Below are positions 1 to 9,632 of a DNA stretch of 64,000 nucleotides, piece by piece; the first letter of the stretch is position 1, and each line of letters opens with the position of its first letter. The notes under the pieces were generated by a model that did not search any database, was not told the origin of the DNA, and saw nothing but the letters and a program-made list of their open reading frames with translations. The DNA comes from Rhodopseudomonas palustris (GTDB lineage: Bacteria; Pseudomonadota; Alphaproteobacteria; Rhizobiales; Xanthobacteraceae). The position numbers and the translations under genes are program-made. The stretch covers positions 4,712,001 through 4,776,000 of the forward strand of contig NZ_CP058907.1 in NCBI RefSeq assembly GCF_013415845.1. Direction: 5' to 3'.

Positions 1-1381
1 CGGTCGAGGACTGCATCGCAGCGACCTGCGCGGAGATTTCTTCGGTCGCCTTCGCGGTCTGGCTCGCCAGCGCCTTCACTTCGCTCGCCACCACCGCAAA
101 GCCGCGGCCAGACTCGCCGGCGCGCGCCGCTTCGATCGTGGCGTTGAGCGCCAGCAGATTGGTTTGCGACGCGATCGAGTGAATCAGTTGCACGACTTCG
201 CCGATCTTCTCGGCACTGACCGAGAGCTGCATCACCGTCCCGTTGGTCTGCTCCGCATCGCTCACCGCTTTGCTCGCAACCGAGCGCGACTGGTCGACCT
301 GACGGGAAATTTCCTGCACCGAACTCGAGAGCTGCTCGGAGGCCGACGCCACGGTGCCGACCATGCCGGATGCCGAATCCGAGGCCGCACCAACCGCCGC
401 CGCACGCGTCGATGCATCGGCCGCGGTCGAGGTCATCGACTGCGCGGTGCTTTGCATGTACCGCGTGGCGTCGGCTACGCTCCGCACCACGCCATTGACG
501 CTGCGTTCGAAATCATCGGCGATGCTCTGCATCAGCGCGCTGCGCTCGGCCGCGGCGCGGCGCTGCGCCTCCTGCTCCTGCTGTTCGAGCCCGCGGATAC
601 GGATCGCGTTGTCCTTGAACACCTGCACGGTCTGCGCCATCGCGCCGATTTCGTCGCCGCGGTCGACGCCGGGGATCGGCGCGTCGAGCTGCCCTTCAGC
701 CAGCGACGTCATACGGGTGCCGAGCGCGCCGAGTGGCTGGGTGATGCTGCGGCTGATCAGCCACGCCACCAGGGCACATACGACGCCGATGCCGACGATA
801 ACGACGCCGAGCCAAGTCAGAAGCGGCTTCAGCTTGGCGTTGATGTCCTGCAAGTAAACGCCGGTGCCGACGAACATGTCCCAGCCGGGAATCGCAGCGG
901 CATACGACACCTTGCGCAACAACTCGCTGCTGCCGGGCTTCATGAATTCGTAGATCAGCGTCACGTCGCCCTTGGCGGCAACGCCGTCGCGTAGTTCGCG
1001 CACGATCTTGCGGCCCCCGGTCTCGACGTCGAGCCGGTTGGTGCCGATCATTTTCGGATCCGACATCACGACGACCGATCCGTCCATTTTGTAGGCGAAG
1101 AAGTAACCGTTGGTCCCGTCGTAGGTCATGCTTTGGGCGCGCTGCTGGAACTCGGCGATCGCCTGCTCCTTGGTGAGCTTGCCGGCCGCGACCTGCTTCT
1201 GCAGACCGACCGCCATGTTCAGCGCGCTTTCGACCAGTGCCTTGGTCTGCTCGAACCGCTCGTTGCTCATCTCCCGCTGTAGCATCGACGCGGCAAACAG
1301 GCCGGACGCCACCAGGCCGAGCATCGCCACGCCGACCAGGATGCCCAGCTTCGGCGAGATCCGCAGATTCGTGAACTTCAC
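1..1381 (-). CDS. Methyl-accepting chemotaxis protein with Cache sensor (C-terminus cut by window edge)
   Basis: Partial gene running leftward off position 1. It starts at GTG (1379-1381) with AGGAG about 10 nt upstream. The protein begins [13 protein letters not shown], has a membrane helix at about residues 10-32, then a periplasmic single-Cache domain (motif [13 protein letters not shown]), a second helix near residue 190, a HAMP segment, and a long coiled-coil signalling domain. The conserved hairpin tip is visible ([33 protein letters not shown] region, in part [20 protein letters not shown]). As a family such receptors sense ligands in the periplasm and control CheA through CheW at the inner membrane. 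It is a tandem paralogue of the next gene (1588-3273). Only the final signalling residues and stop codon are missing. The ligand is unknown. Confidence 0.93.
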   Translation of the reverse strand, partial: MKFTNLRISPKLGILVGVAMLGLVASGLFAASMLQREMSNERFEQTKALVESALNMAVGLQKQVAAGKLTKEQAIAEFQQRAQSMTYDGTNGYFFAYKMDGSVVVMSDPKMIGTNRLDVETGGRKIVRELRDGVAAKGDVTLIYEFMKPGSSELLRKVSYAAAIPGWDMFVGTGVYLQDINAKLKPLLTWLGVVIVGIGVVCALVAWLISRSITQPLGALGTRMTSLAEGQLDAPIPGVDRGDEIGAMAQTVQVFKDNAIRIRGLEQQEQEAQRRAAAERSALMQSIADDFERSVNGVVRSVADATRYMQSTAQSMTSTAADASTRAAAVGAASDSASGMVGTVASASEQLSSSVQEISRQVDQSRSVASKAVSDAEQTNGTVMQLSVSAEKIGEVVQLIHSIASQTNLLALNATIEAARAGESGRGFAVVASEVKALASQTAKATEEISAQVAAMQSST

Positions 1382-1517
1382 AGCGATCAGCTCCTACGCA
1401 TTTCGAGACTAGCTGTGAGGAGCGTTACGAGCTCAGGGTGTCCAATCGGTTTAATAGTTCACTCGTAGGAACCCGAGGGTTGTTTCCCTGACCTGCTAAG
1501 GCCTTAGAAACAACGAC

Positions 1518-1549
1518 GCCCCTGGCAGACCGTCGGATCTGCCAGGGGC
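1518..1549 (-). terminator. Rho-independent terminator after second chemoreceptor gene
   Basis: A perfect 12-bp inverted repeat (GCCCCTGGCAGA / TCTGCCAGGGGC) with an 8-nt loop. On the minus strand it is followed by GTCGTTGTTTCT, a modest T-rich tail. It lies downstream of the receptor ending at 1588 and upstream of the partial receptor starting at 1381, so the two receptors are probably separate transcripts. A second perfect hairpin (TCGCGGGAGC-CGAA-GCTCCCGCGA, 1563-1586) sits immediately after the stop codon and may add to 3' end formation. Confidence 0.75.
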
Positions 1550-1587
1550 TAAAGAATTGCGATCGCGGGAGCCGAAGCTCCCGCGAG

Positions 1588-3273
1588 TTAGGCGGCGCGG
1601 ACCTTGCCGAGGAAGTCGTCGACCGCGCGGCGGAGTTCGCCGGACTGGGCGTCGAGCTCTCGGGCGTTGGCGAGCACCTGGCTGGCGGCCGAACCGGTGG
1701 CGCTCGCCGCTTCGGTGACGCCGCCGATATGCATGCTGATCTCGGTGGATCCCGCCGCCACCGATTGGATGTTGCGGGCGATCTCGCGGGTCGCCGCGCC
1801 CTGCTGCTCGACCGCGGTCGAGATCGCCATGGTGATCTCGCTCATCTGCGCGATCGTCGCGGTGATGCCGCCGATCGACTGCACGGCGTCGTTGGTCGAG
1901 GACTGCATCGCCGCGACCTGCGCGGAGATTTCTTCGGTCGCCTTCGCGGTCTGGCTGGCCAGCGCCTTCACCTCGCTGGCGACCACCGCAAAGCCGCGGC
2001 CGGATTCGCCGGCGCGGGCGGCTTCGATGGTGGCGTTGAGCGCGAGCAGGTTGGTCTGCGACGCGATCGAGTGGATCAGCTGCACCACCTCGCCGATCTT
2101 CTCGGCCCCGGTCGCCAGCAGCTTGACGGTCTGGTTGGTGAGCGCGGCGTCGTCGACCGCCTTGCCGGCGATCTCCCGCGACTGCTCGACCTGGCGCGAG
2201 ATCTCGGTGACCGAGGCCGACAGCTCCTCGGCGGCCGATGCCACCGTGCTGACGTTGTTGGAGGCGCTGGCCGAGGCCGACGACACGGTCGCAGCGCGGG
2301 CGCTCGCATCGGTCGCGGTCGCGGTCATCGACTGCGCGGTCTGCTGCATGCCGGAGGTCGCGGTGGCGACCGACTGCACTACGCCGTTGACGCTGTGCTC
2401 GAACTCGTCGGCGAGCTGCTCCATGGCGGCGCGGCGCTCGGCTTCGGCGTGCTCCTTGGCGGCTTCTTCTGCACGCTCGAGGTCCCGAATCCGCAGTGCG
2501 TTGTCCTTGAACACCTGCACAGTCTTGGCCATCTCGCCGACTTCATCGCCGCGTTCGATGCCGGGGATCGGCTGCTCCAGTTCGCCATGCGCCAGCGAAT
2601 CCATCCGGGCGCCGAGCTTGGCGAGCGGGCGGGTGATGCCGCGGGCGATCAGCACCGCGAACAGGCCGGCGACGATGGCGATCGCGAAGATCGCGCCGCC
2701 GAGGGTCCAGAAGATCGGCTTCAGCTTGGCGTCGACGTCGTCGAGATAGGCGCCGGTGCCGACGAACATGTCCCAGCCGGGAATTGCCAGGCCGTAGGAC
2801 ATCTTGCGGATGTTCTCTTCGGTGCCGGGCCGGCGGAAATCATAATACAGCGTGACGTCGCCCTTCGTAGCGACGCCGTCGCGCAGCTCGCGCACCAGAT
2901 AGCGGTCGCCGGTCGGCGTGTTCATCCGGTTGGTACCAATCGCCTTCTTGTCCGGGGTGGCGATGGTGACGCCGTCCATGGTGTAGGCGAACAGATAGCC
3001 CTGACCGTTGTCGTAGGTCAGCATCGCGGCATCGCGGGCGAACTGGGCGACGGCCTGCTCCTTGGTCAGCTCGCCGGCCTCGACCTTCTTCTGCAGGCCG
3101 ATCGCGAGGTTGCGCCCCATCTCGGTGATGGCTTTGGCCTGCTCGAACCGGGCGTTGAGCATCTCACGCTGCATCATCACACCGGCAAGGATACCGGCCA
3201 CGCACAGACCGATCATGGTACCTGCAACCAGCAGGCCCAGCTTCGGCGTAATACGAAGATTACTGAATTTCAC
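1588..3273 (-). CDS. Methyl-accepting chemotaxis protein with single Cache sensor
   Basis: 561-aa transmembrane chemoreceptor. The start is GTG at 3271-3273 with GGGAGAA 7 nt upstream. Order: N-terminal membrane helix (about 10-32), periplasmic Cache_2-like domain (about 35-185, motif [14 protein letters not shown]), second membrane helix (about 190-212), HAMP (about 213-265), and a methyl-accepting coiled coil with the hairpin tip [20 protein letters not shown]. The tip is the CheA/CheW contact in this family. It ends ...[10 protein letters not shown], without the NWETF-type CheR/CheB pentapeptide. It is a tandem paralogue of the partial gene to its left. The ligand cannot be read from sequence; Cache_2 sensors usually bind small organic acids. 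Confidence 0.95.
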   Translation of the reverse strand: MKFSNLRITPKLGLLVAGTMIGLCVAGILAGVMMQREMLNARFEQAKAITEMGRNLAIGLQKKVEAGELTKEQAVAQFARDAAMLTYDNGQGYLFAYTMDGVTIATPDKKAIGTNRMNTPTGDRYLVRELRDGVATKGDVTLYYDFRRPGTEENIRKMSYGLAIPGWDMFVGTGAYLDDVDAKLKPIFWTLGGAIFAIAIVAGLFAVLIARGITRPLAKLGARMDSLAHGELEQPIPGIERGDEVGEMAKTVQVFKDNALRIRDLERAEEAAKEHAEAERRAAMEQLADEFEHSVNGVVQSVATATSGMQQTAQSMTATATDASARAATVSSASASASNNVSTVASAAEELSASVTEISRQVEQSREIAGKAVDDAALTNQTVKLLATGAEKIGEVVQLIHSIASQTNLLALNATIEAARAGESGRGFAVVASEVKALASQTAKATEEISAQVAAMQSSTNDAVQSIGGITATIAQMSEITMAISTAVEQQGAATREIARNIQSVAAGSTEISMHIGGVTEAASATGSAASQVLANARELDAQSGELRRAVDDFLGKVRAA

Positions 3274-3416
3274 GGACTTCTCCCGAGATGCGCCACCGCG
3301 CGAGAACTTTGCGCCTCGTACAACTACGCAGAAAATCTTCCCGGACAGTTACTGCAGTGCACTCAATCATCCATTTTGCGAACTTGTCATCCACTTCACG
3401 CGCAGCGTGCAAACAA

Positions 3417-3448
3417 AAGCCCTCCCCCCGTTACCGGGGAGAGGGCTT
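3417..3448 (-). terminator. Rho-independent terminator of serA
   Basis: Imperfect inverted repeat AAGCCCTCCCC ... GGGGAGAGGGCTT with a short loop. On the minus strand it is followed by TTTGTTTGC. It lies about 70 nt past the serA stop codon, between serA and the second chemoreceptor. The remaining part of this gap (3274-3416) should hold the receptor promoter; I see no confident -35/-10 pair. Confidence 0.75.
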
Positions 3449-3517
3449 GATGTCGTCGTGCTTGGGATCAAACGCTGCGGCTGGGCTGCTCCGCAGCGGT
3501 TGCGATCCGACGGTCGA

Positions 3518-5107
3518 TCAGAACGTCAGCGCCTTGACCTGCTTGACCTGCGGCAGGGCCTGGACCTTCTCCAGCACCTCAGTCGGGGCCGGACCGTCGA
3601 TCGTCACCAGCGCGATGGCGTCGCCGCCTTCGGTGTGACGGCCGAGGTTGAAGGTCGCGATGTTGACCTTGGCGTCGCCGAGCAGGCTGGCGAACTTGCC
3701 GATGAAGCCCGGCTTGTCCTCGTTGGTGACGTAGATCATCGAAGAACCGAACTCGGCGTCGACGCGGATGCCCTTGATGTCGACCAGGCGCGGCTTGCCG
3801 TCGGCATAGACCGTGCCGGACACCGAGCGCTCCTGCTTCTCGGTGGTCACCGTCAGGGTGATCAGACTCTCGTAGTCGCTCTCGGCGGCGCGGACGACTT
3901 CATCCACCACCATGCCGCGCTCCTTGGCGATCACCGGCGCCGACACGACATTGATGTCGCCCAGCATCGGGCGCAGCAGGCCCGACAGCACCGCCGAGGT
4001 CAGCGCCTTGATCTTCATCTCGGCCACTTCACCCTCATAGGTGATGGTGACCTTGGTGATGCCGGTCTCGGTGAGCTGGCCGGCGAACGAGCCGAGCTTT
4101 TCGGCCAGTTCGATGAACGGCTTCAGCTTCGGGGCTTCTTCGGCGGTGATCGACGGGAAGTTGATCGCGTTGGTGATCGCGCCGGTCAGCAGATAGTCGC
4201 TCATCTGCTCGGCGACCTGCAGCGCGACGTTCTCCTGCGCTTCAGTCGTCGAGGCGCCGAGATGCGGGGTGCAGATCACGTTCGGCAGGCCGAACAGCAC
4301 GTTCTTGGTGGCCGGCTCTTCGGAGAACACGTCGAACGCCGCGCCGGCGACGTGGCCGGACTTCAGCGCTTCGGCGAGCGCGTTCTCGTCGACCAGACCG
4401 CCGCGGGCGCAATTGATGATGCGAACGCCCTTCTTCATCTTCGCAATGGCAGCCGCGTCAATGATGTTCTTGGTCTTGTCGGTGAGCGGGGTGTGCAGGG
4501 TGATGAAGTCGGCGCGCTTGAAGATGTCTTCGAGCTCGACCTTCTCGACGCCCAGATCCTTGGCGCGCTCCGGCGACAGGAACGGATCGAACGCGATCAC
4601 CTTCATCTTGAGGCCGAGCGCGCGGTCGGCGACGATCGAGCCGATGTTGCCGCAGCCGATCACGCCGAGGGTCTTGGCGGTGATTTCAACGCCCATGAAG
4701 CGGTTCTTTTCCCACTTGCCGGCCTGGGTCGACGCGTCGGCGGCGGGGATCTCGCGGGCCAGCGACAGCATCATGGTGATGGCATGCTCGGCGGTGGTGA
4801 TCGAATTGCCGAACGGGGTGTTCATCACGATGATGCCCTTGGCGGTCGCCGCGGGAATCTCGACGTTGTCGACGCCGATGCCGGCGCGGCCGATCACCTT
4901 GAGCCGGTTGGCCTTCTCCAGGATCTTCGCGGTCGCCTTGGTGGCGGAGCGGATCGCGAGGCCGTCGTAATTGCCGATGATCTCGGCGAGCTTGTCTTTG
5001 TCCTTGCCGAGGTTCGGCTGGAAATCGACGTCGATGCCGCGATCCTTGAAGATCTGCACGGCGGCTTCCGACAGCGCGTCGGAAATGAGGACTTTGGGAG
5101 CGGTCAT
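3518..5107 (-). CDS. serA: D-3-phosphoglycerate dehydrogenase, long form with ACT domain
   Basis: 529-aa enzyme, the usual length of the long SerA form. It oxidises 3-phosphoglycerate to 3-phosphohydroxypyruvate with NAD+, the first step of serine synthesis. Visible elements: substrate-binding domain (1-100), Rossmann motif GVIGCGNIGSIVADRA (about 149-164), catalytic Arg in NCARGGLVDENAL and catalytic His in CTPHLGASTTEAQEN, then the ASB (intervening) domain, and a C-terminal ACT domain (KPGFIGKFASLLGDAKVNIA) that in other SerA proteins binds serine or stabilises the tetramer. It starts at ATG 5105-5107, downstream of serC on the same strand, so the two probably form one operon. A palindromic repeat separates them. 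Confidence 0.98.
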   Translation of the reverse strand: MTAPKVLISDALSEAAVQIFKDRGIDVDFQPNLGKDKDKLAEIIGNYDGLAIRSATKATAKILEKANRLKVIGRAGIGVDNVEIPAATAKGIIVMNTPFGNSITTAEHAITMMLSLAREIPAADASTQAGKWEKNRFMGVEITAKTLGVIGCGNIGSIVADRALGLKMKVIAFDPFLSPERAKDLGVEKVELEDIFKRADFITLHTPLTDKTKNIIDAAAIAKMKKGVRIINCARGGLVDENALAEALKSGHVAGAAFDVFSEEPATKNVLFGLPNVICTPHLGASTTEAQENVALQVAEQMSDYLLTGAITNAINFPSITAEEAPKLKPFIELAEKLGSFAGQLTETGITKVTITYEGEVAEMKIKALTSAVLSGLLRPMLGDINVVSAPVIAKERGMVVDEVVRAAESDYESLITLTVTTEKQERSVSGTVYADGKPRLVDIKGIRVDAEFGSSMIYVTNEDKPGFIGKFASLLGDAKVNIATFNLGRHTEGGDAIALVTIDGPAPTEVLEKVQALPQVKQVKALTF

Positions 5108-5120
5108 GGGATTTCTCCTA

Positions 5121-5272
5121 CACCCTCCCCTTGAGGGGGAGGGTCGGCGCGTAGCGCCGGGGTGGGGTGAAAGCGTCGAGAATGGAAATTGGAGTCCGAG
5201 GGCGGGGAGAGTCTGTCACCCCACCCCGCCGCACCTACGGTGCGTCGACCCTCCCCCTCTAGGGGAGGGTGA
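5121..5272. repeat. Palindromic repeat, family D, two inverted copies
   Basis: Two head-to-head copies of a GC-rich module. The left one reads CACCCTCCCCTTGAGGGGGA then GGGTCGGCGCGTAGCGCCGG and GGTGGGGTG. The right copy (5217-5272) is its inverse, ending in AGGGGAGGGTGAC. Each copy can fold on itself and the pair can form a long hairpin. The element sits in the serC-serA gap. Related copies occur at 41893-41940 (inside uvrB) and 62603-62757. Confidence 0.85.
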
Positions 5273-5276
5273 CTAC

Positions 5277-6449
5277 TCAAGCCGCCTGAGTCAGCGAGGC
5301 CTTGGTGGTCTCGAACGCCCAGTCCAGCCACTGCGTCAGGGCCTGTACGTCGGCGGTTTCGACCGTCGCGCCGCACCAGATCCGCAGGCCCGGAGGGGCA
5401 TCGCGGTAAGCGCCGAGATCGAAGCCAGCGCCTTCCTTCTCGACCGCCGCAACCAGCTTCTTGGCGAAGTCGGCCTGGGCTTCCGGAGACAGCGCGGTGA
5501 TCGCAGGATCCACCACCTTGAGGCAGACCGAGGTGTTGGAGCGGATCGCCGGATCCTTGGCGAGGAAGTCGACCCACGGGGTCTTCGCCTGCCAGTCGGT
5601 CAGCACCTTGGTGTTGGCGTCGGCGCGGGCGATCAGGCCCTTGAGGCCGCCCACGGACTTCGCCCACTGCAGCGCGTCGATGTAGTCCTCGACGCACAAC
5701 ATCGACGGGGTGTTGATGGTCTCACCCTGGAAGATACCCTCGATCAGCTTGCCGCCCTTGGTGAGGCGGAAGATCTTCGGCATCGGCCAGGTCGGCGTGT
5801 AGCTCTCAAGACGGGCGACGGCGCGCGGCGAGAGGATCAGCATGCCGTGCGCGGCTTCGCCGCCGAGCGCCTTCTGCCAGGAGAAGGTGACGACATCGAG
5901 CTTGGCCCAATCGAGCGGCTGCGCGAAGGCGGCCGAGGTGGCGTCGCAGATGGTCAGGCCTTCACGGTCGGCCTTGATCCAATCGGCGTTCGGAACGCGG
6001 ACACCCGAGGTGGTGCCGTTCCAGGTGAAGACGACGTCGGTGTTGCAATCGACCTTGGAGAGGTCGGGAATTTCGCCGTAACCAGCCTTGAGCTTGGTGA
6101 CGTTCGGGAGCTTCAGCTCCTTGGTGACGTCGCCGACCCAGCCGTCGCCGAACGATTCCCAGGCGAGCGTGGTGACCGGCCGCGGCCCGAGCAGCGACCA
6201 CAGCGCCATTTCGACGGCGCCGGTATCGGAAGCTGGGACAATGCCGATCTTGTAGTCGGCGGGGACCTCAAGCACGTCGCGGGTCAGGTCGATCGCGAGC
6301 TTGAGCTTGGCCTTACCGACCTTCGCGCGATGCGAGCGGCCGAGCGGGGCGTCCTTGAGATTTTCGGGGGACCAGCCGGGGCGCTTCGCGCAGGGGCCGG
6401 AGGAGAATTGCGGCGCATTGGGCCGCGAAGCGGGCTTCGCTACAGTCAT
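5277..6449 (-). CDS. serC: Phosphoserine aminotransferase
   Basis: 390-aa PLP enzyme of the class-V aminotransferase fold. It converts 3-phosphohydroxypyruvate and glutamate to phosphoserine, the step after SerA. The N-terminus [19 protein letters not shown] is the diagnostic SerC opening (FSSGPCAK). The PLP-lysine region is [16 protein letters not shown], and [15 protein letters not shown] matches the family's substrate loop. The start is ATG at 6447-6449 preceded by GAAGGATAG. It is first in a serC-serA unit. The 237-nt upstream region holds no recognisable riboswitch. Confidence 0.97.
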   Translation of the reverse strand: MTVAKPASRPNAPQFSSGPCAKRPGWSPENLKDAPLGRSHRAKVGKAKLKLAIDLTRDVLEVPADYKIGIVPASDTGAVEMALWSLLGPRPVTTLAWESFGDGWVGDVTKELKLPNVTKLKAGYGEIPDLSKVDCNTDVVFTWNGTTSGVRVPNADWIKADREGLTICDATSAAFAQPLDWAKLDVVTFSWQKALGGEAAHGMLILSPRAVARLESYTPTWPMPKIFRLTKGGKLIEGIFQGETINTPSMLCVEDYIDALQWAKSVGGLKGLIARADANTKVLTDWQAKTPWVDFLAKDPAIRSNTSVCLKVVDPAITALSPEAQADFAKKLVAAVEKEGAGFDLGAYRDAPPGLRIWCGATVETADVQALTQWLDWAFETTKASLTQAA

Positions 6450-6628
6450 AGTCTATCCTTCCAGATAGCTGCCTCTCGGTGGGGAGAGGTTTCCCGCTGC
6501 TGGGGATAGTCCTTTGGCCTCGAAAGTCAAGGAACTTCGCCATCCGGGAGATCACGGACAGCTTAGACTTTCGAAAGCCGGCGCTTCGGCCCGAATACGA
6601 CGAGACCATGACGAGCAGGAACGAACAA

Positions 6629-6658
6629 CGCGCGCCGGCTGGAATGGCCGACGCGCGC
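6629..6658 (-). terminator. Probable terminator of the Gly/Ser-rich protein gene
   Basis: GC-rich imperfect inverted repeat (CGCGCGCCGGC ... GCCGACGCGCGC) followed on the minus strand by TTGTTCGTTCC. It lies about 30 nt past the stop at 6687. The T tract is interrupted, so strength is uncertain. Confidence 0.5.
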
Positions 6659-6686
6659 TGGAAATCAGTAAGTTCAGACTGACCTG

Positions 6687-7073
6687 TTACTTGCCGACCT
6701 GCCCGGGATGGCCGGGGCTGCTGGTGGAATCACCTGGCAATCCACTCGGCGACGCGCCTGTGCCGATGCTGCCCGGCGTCGACGTGTTGGGAACGCCCGG
6801 CTGATTAGTTCCCGAGTTGAGGCTCGATCCCGTCGTCGTACCCGACGTACCGGTTCCCGTCGCCGAACTACTCGAACCGCCCGGCGCAGACGAAATACCG
6901 GCACCGCCGGAGTTCTGCGGTAACGAACTCGGCGCACTGATGCCGCCCGGCGAGGCCGCACCGCCCGCGGTGCCGCCGGCCCCGCTGCCGCCGCCTGTGC
7001 CACCGGTTTGGGCGGATGCACTCGACGCTGCGAGCAGTGCAGCCGCAATCATCAAACCCGTCTTGGATCGCAT
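6687..7073 (-). CDS. Small secreted Gly/Ser/Thr-rich protein of unknown function
   Basis: 128-aa protein. The start is ATG 7071-7073 with AGGGAGA 8 nt upstream; a longer in-frame reading to 7133 lacks this ribosome site. A clear Sec signal peptide (MRSKTGLMIAAALLAASSASAQ, cut after ASA) is followed by about 105 residues made almost only of Gly, Ser, Thr, Ala, Pro and Asn, with repeats such as SGTTTGSS and GGTGGGSGAGG. No Cys and no catalytic motif. Low complexity of this kind fits an unstructured periplasmic or surface protein; its role cannot be read. It is on the same strand as the chemoreceptor unit to its right but about 100 nt away. Confidence 0.7.
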   Translation of the reverse strand: MRSKTGLMIAAALLAASSASAQTGGTGGGSGAGGTAGGAASPGGISAPSSLPQNSGGAGISSAPGGSSSSATGTGTSGTTTGSSLNSGTNQPGVPNTSTPGSIGTGASPSGLPGDSTSSPGHPGQVGK

Positions 7074-7174
7074 GACGTTCTCCCTTTGCTGTGAAGGAAG
7101 AACGGGTGCTGGCGCGATGTCGTTCCGCACCATTACACACGAGTTGGTGCGTCGGCGCGGAACAACGAACGCAA

Positions 7175-8479
7175 TCAGGCGACTTGCGAAATGAAGCGCT
7201 GCACCTCGCTCCGCAGGCGGTCGACCTGGCCGGCGATCTCGCCGGAGACGCCGTTGACCCGCACCGCGATCTTGCCGGCATCGTCGGCCGCATGGCTGAT
7301 ACCAACGACGTTCGATGACACCAGCGCAGTGCCGGCCGAAGCCTGCTGCACGTTGCTGGCGATCTCGCGCGTCGCGGCGCCCTGCTCCTCGACCGCGGAG
7401 GCGATGGTCGTACTCACCTCGTTGATCTCGCTGATACGGCGGCTGATCGCCTCGACGGCGCCGACCGACTGCTCGGTGATCGACTGCATCTCGCCGATCC
7501 GCGCGGTGATCTCCTCGGTCGCCTTGGCGGTCTGGCTGGCAAGCGCCTTCACTTCGGCCGCCACCACGGCGAAGCCGCGGCCGGACTCACCAGCCCGCGC
7601 CGCTTCGATCGTGGCGTTGAGCGCCAGCAGATTGGTCTGCGCTGCGACCGCGTTGATCAGCTTGACGACATCGCCGATCCGCTGCGCCGCGTCCGCGAGT
7701 TGCTGGATCTTCGCGGTGGTCTGCGCCGCCTCGTCGACGGCCTGATGCGTGCTGGCGGTGGAGTGCTGGATCTGACGGGAGATCTCGGCGATCGAAGCGG
7801 TGAGTTCCTCGGCCGCGCTCGCAACCGTCTGGACGTTGGCGGAGGCCTGCTCGGCACCGGAGGCAACGCTCACCGATTGGCGGCTGGTCTCTTCGGCCGC
7901 ATTGGCCATGGCGCCCGCATCGCCCTTCAGGCCGGTCGACGCGGTCACCAGCATGCTGGCGACATTGTCCATGCCGGCCGCGAAGCACTGCGCCTCCTTG
8001 GCGACGTCCCGCACCCGGCGATCCATCACCCCGGTGGCGTTGTTGATCGTGGTCGACGCCACCTTGAACGATCCGGGCAATCCGCGCGTCAGCACTTTGC
8101 GGAAGGTCTTGCCCTGGCTGACGTAGTCCATCGAGGCCGAAGCCTCGCGGACGAAGGCATCGACGATGTCCAGCATGTTGTTGACGCCGGCCTGCGCCTT
8201 GCCGATGTCACCGCCGTCGCGACGGCCTTGCACCCGTGCTTCGAGATCGCCATGCGCGGCGCTTTCGGCCACTGCCGCAATCTCGCCGACCGCACCCGCT
8301 GCACCACGCAGCAGCCACGCAGCGACGCCAATGGAGCCTAGACCGAGCAGCAGCCCAGCGATCTCCACGACCGAGCCGAGCGGCCCGATCAGGATGCGCG
8401 CTACGGCCAATCCGAGCATGACCACGGCGGCGACGGCGACCGCGAGCATCGCCTTAGACAGAGAAGATAAACTCATCAT
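7175..8479 (-). CDS. Methyl-accepting chemotaxis protein, partner of a separate PAS sensor
   Basis: 434-aa receptor. Two closely spaced hydrophobic helices (about 8-30 and 35-58) leave almost no periplasmic domain. A HAMP-like segment follows, then a signalling coiled coil with tip [20 protein letters not shown] and [17 protein letters not shown]. The gene begins inside the 3' end of the upstream PAS gene (26-nt overlap), so translation is probably coupled. Since it has no sensor of its own, it likely uses the PAS protein as its input module, a split version of the Aer redox/oxygen receptor. The start could be either of two adjacent Met codons (8479 or 8476). Confidence 0.93.
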   Translation of the reverse strand: MMSLSSLSKAMLAVAVAAVVMLGLAVARILIGPLGSVVEIAGLLLGLGSIGVAAWLLRGAAGAVGEIAAVAESAAHGDLEARVQGRRDGGDIGKAQAGVNNMLDIVDAFVREASASMDYVSQGKTFRKVLTRGLPGSFKVASTTINNATGVMDRRVRDVAKEAQCFAAGMDNVASMLVTASTGLKGDAGAMANAAEETSRQSVSVASGAEQASANVQTVASAAEELTASIAEISRQIQHSTASTHQAVDEAAQTTAKIQQLADAAQRIGDVVKLINAVAAQTNLLALNATIEAARAGESGRGFAVVAAEVKALASQTAKATEEITARIGEMQSITEQSVGAVEAISRRISEINEVSTTIASAVEEQGAATREIASNVQQASAGTALVSSNVVGISHAADDAGKIAVRVNGVSGEIAGQVDRLRSEVQRFISQVA

Positions 8480-8978
8480 ACTCGACGCCCCGGTCCTTGA
8501 TCATGTTCATCAGCAACCCATAGCCCGCCATCATCCCGTCCTTGGCGTTGCGATGCCGGTTCTCCTCGTCGCGCAACTGGCGATACAGCGCCTCGATGCG
8601 GGCGACTTGATCGCGATCCGGCTTGCGGCGATTGGAATGGAAACCGGTGACGTTGCGATTGGCGTCGAGCGTCGGCGTGACATGGGCGAACACCCAGTAA
8701 TGATCGCCGTCTCTCGCCATGTTCACCACATAGGCGAAGATCTCCTTCTTGGCCTGGATGGTGTCCCACAGCAGCTTGAAGATCGATCGCGGCATGTCCG
8801 GGTGGCGCACCAGCGAATGCGGCGCGCCAATCACTTCCGAGCGCGGAAACTTTGCCAGACGAACGAAGACGTCGTTGGCATACGTAATGTGCCCTTTGAG
8901 ATCCGTTTTGGAGACGATCAACTCATCTTCGTCGAACGGGCATTCGATACCCGTCGGCTTCACCTGCGGCCGAGCCAT
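8454..8978 (-). CDS. PAS-domain sensor protein (Aer N-terminus-like)
   Basis: 174-aa cytoplasmic protein built of one PAS domain (about 15-125), closest in layout to the N-terminal PAS of the aerotaxis receptor Aer: [19 protein letters not shown], then [20 protein letters not shown], then [18 protein letters not shown]. In Aer this type of PAS binds FAD. The pattern RHPDMP...W is typical of the Aer group, so FAD binding is likely but inferred. The C-terminal 40 residues are helical and charged. It overlaps the start of the chemoreceptor gene, with which it probably forms a two-protein aerotaxis or redox-taxis receptor. Confidence 0.88.
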   Translation of the reverse strand: MARPQVKPTGIECPFDEDELIVSKTDLKGHITYANDVFVRLAKFPRSEVIGAPHSLVRHPDMPRSIFKLLWDTIQAKKEIFAYVVNMARDGDHYWVFAHVTPTLDANRNVTGFHSNRRKPDRDQVARIEALYRQLRDEENRHRNAKDGMMAGYGLLMNMIKDRGVEYDEFIFSV

Positions 8979-9150
8979 CGGTCGTGCACTCCTGATAATT
9001 GAAACCTGAATGGGCAGGTCCGAGGCCGGTTGCCTCCCTCAGAAACAGCGCTTCTTATACCGAGTAGAATCTTATTGACCCCGTTACCCCGCCGTTAAAC
9101 TGCTACTCAGTAGCAATACCGGGTTATGATGGGCCTGAGGAATAATCGAT

Positions 9151-9621
9151 TCAAAAGCGCATCGTCATGCCGACATGCGACGGCTGAAATCCGAGGCGGA
9201 CGTAGAACCGCTGCGCATCGACGCGGCTCTGATGCGTAAACAGTTCGACCAGTTTGCAACCCTGGTCGCGCGCCTGTGCGATTGCCCAGCGCACCAGCAC
9301 TTCGCCGATGCCGCGGCTGCGGCAATCACCGGCCACACGAACGTCCTCGATGATTGCTCGGGACGCGCCCTGCGAACTCAGTCCCGGCAGCACCGCAAGC
9401 TGCAGACAGCCGACGACGCGGCCGTCGTGATCTTCCGCCACCACCATCTGAATGTGCGGCGAACGTTCCAATGCATCGAACGCCGCATAGTACGATTCCG
9501 GCAGTGGGTCTTCGAGCTTCTCGCGGCCGGCACCGAGATGATCATCGGCCAGCATCGCCACGATGGCGTACACATCGTCGCGGCGCGCGGTGCGGATTCC
9601 GATGGCGGGATCGGCATTCAT
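9151..9621 (-). CDS. GNAT family N-acetyltransferase
   Basis: 156-aa protein with the GNAT fold: IRTARRDDVYAIVAMLADD at the N-terminus, acetyl-CoA loop VAGDCRSRGIGEVLVRWAI (Q/RxxGxG/A type, here RSRGIGE), and the closing strand QRFYVRLGFQPSHVGMTMRF. As a family it transfers acetyl from acetyl-CoA to an amine; the substrate is unknown. ATG 9619-9621 is preferred because it lies 11 nt after the GST stop; the longer frame to 9684 would overlap GST and has no better ribosome site. Probably co-transcribed with the GST gene. Confidence 0.85.
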   Translation of the reverse strand: MNADPAIGIRTARRDDVYAIVAMLADDHLGAGREKLEDPLPESYYAAFDALERSPHIQMVVAEDHDGRVVGCLQLAVLPGLSSQGASRAIIEDVRVAGDCRSRGIGEVLVRWAIAQARDQGCKLVELFTHQSRVDAQRFYVRLGFQPSHVGMTMRF

Positions 9622-9632
9622 GTGAGACGGGC

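Noticed and set aside
1729..3450. 573-codon plus-strand frame over the second chemoreceptor gene
   Set aside because: Arg/Gly-rich antisense shadow; the chemoreceptor on the opposite strand is certain.
3062..5134. 690-codon plus-strand frame opposite serA
   Set aside because: Its product is His/Arg/Asp-rich with no family. It mirrors serA on the other strand, a common artefact of high third-position GC.
6450..6686. Possible leader riboswitch or attenuator before serC
   Set aside because: Apart from the terminator of the neighbouring gene at 6629-6658, no paired structure or leader peptide is seen.
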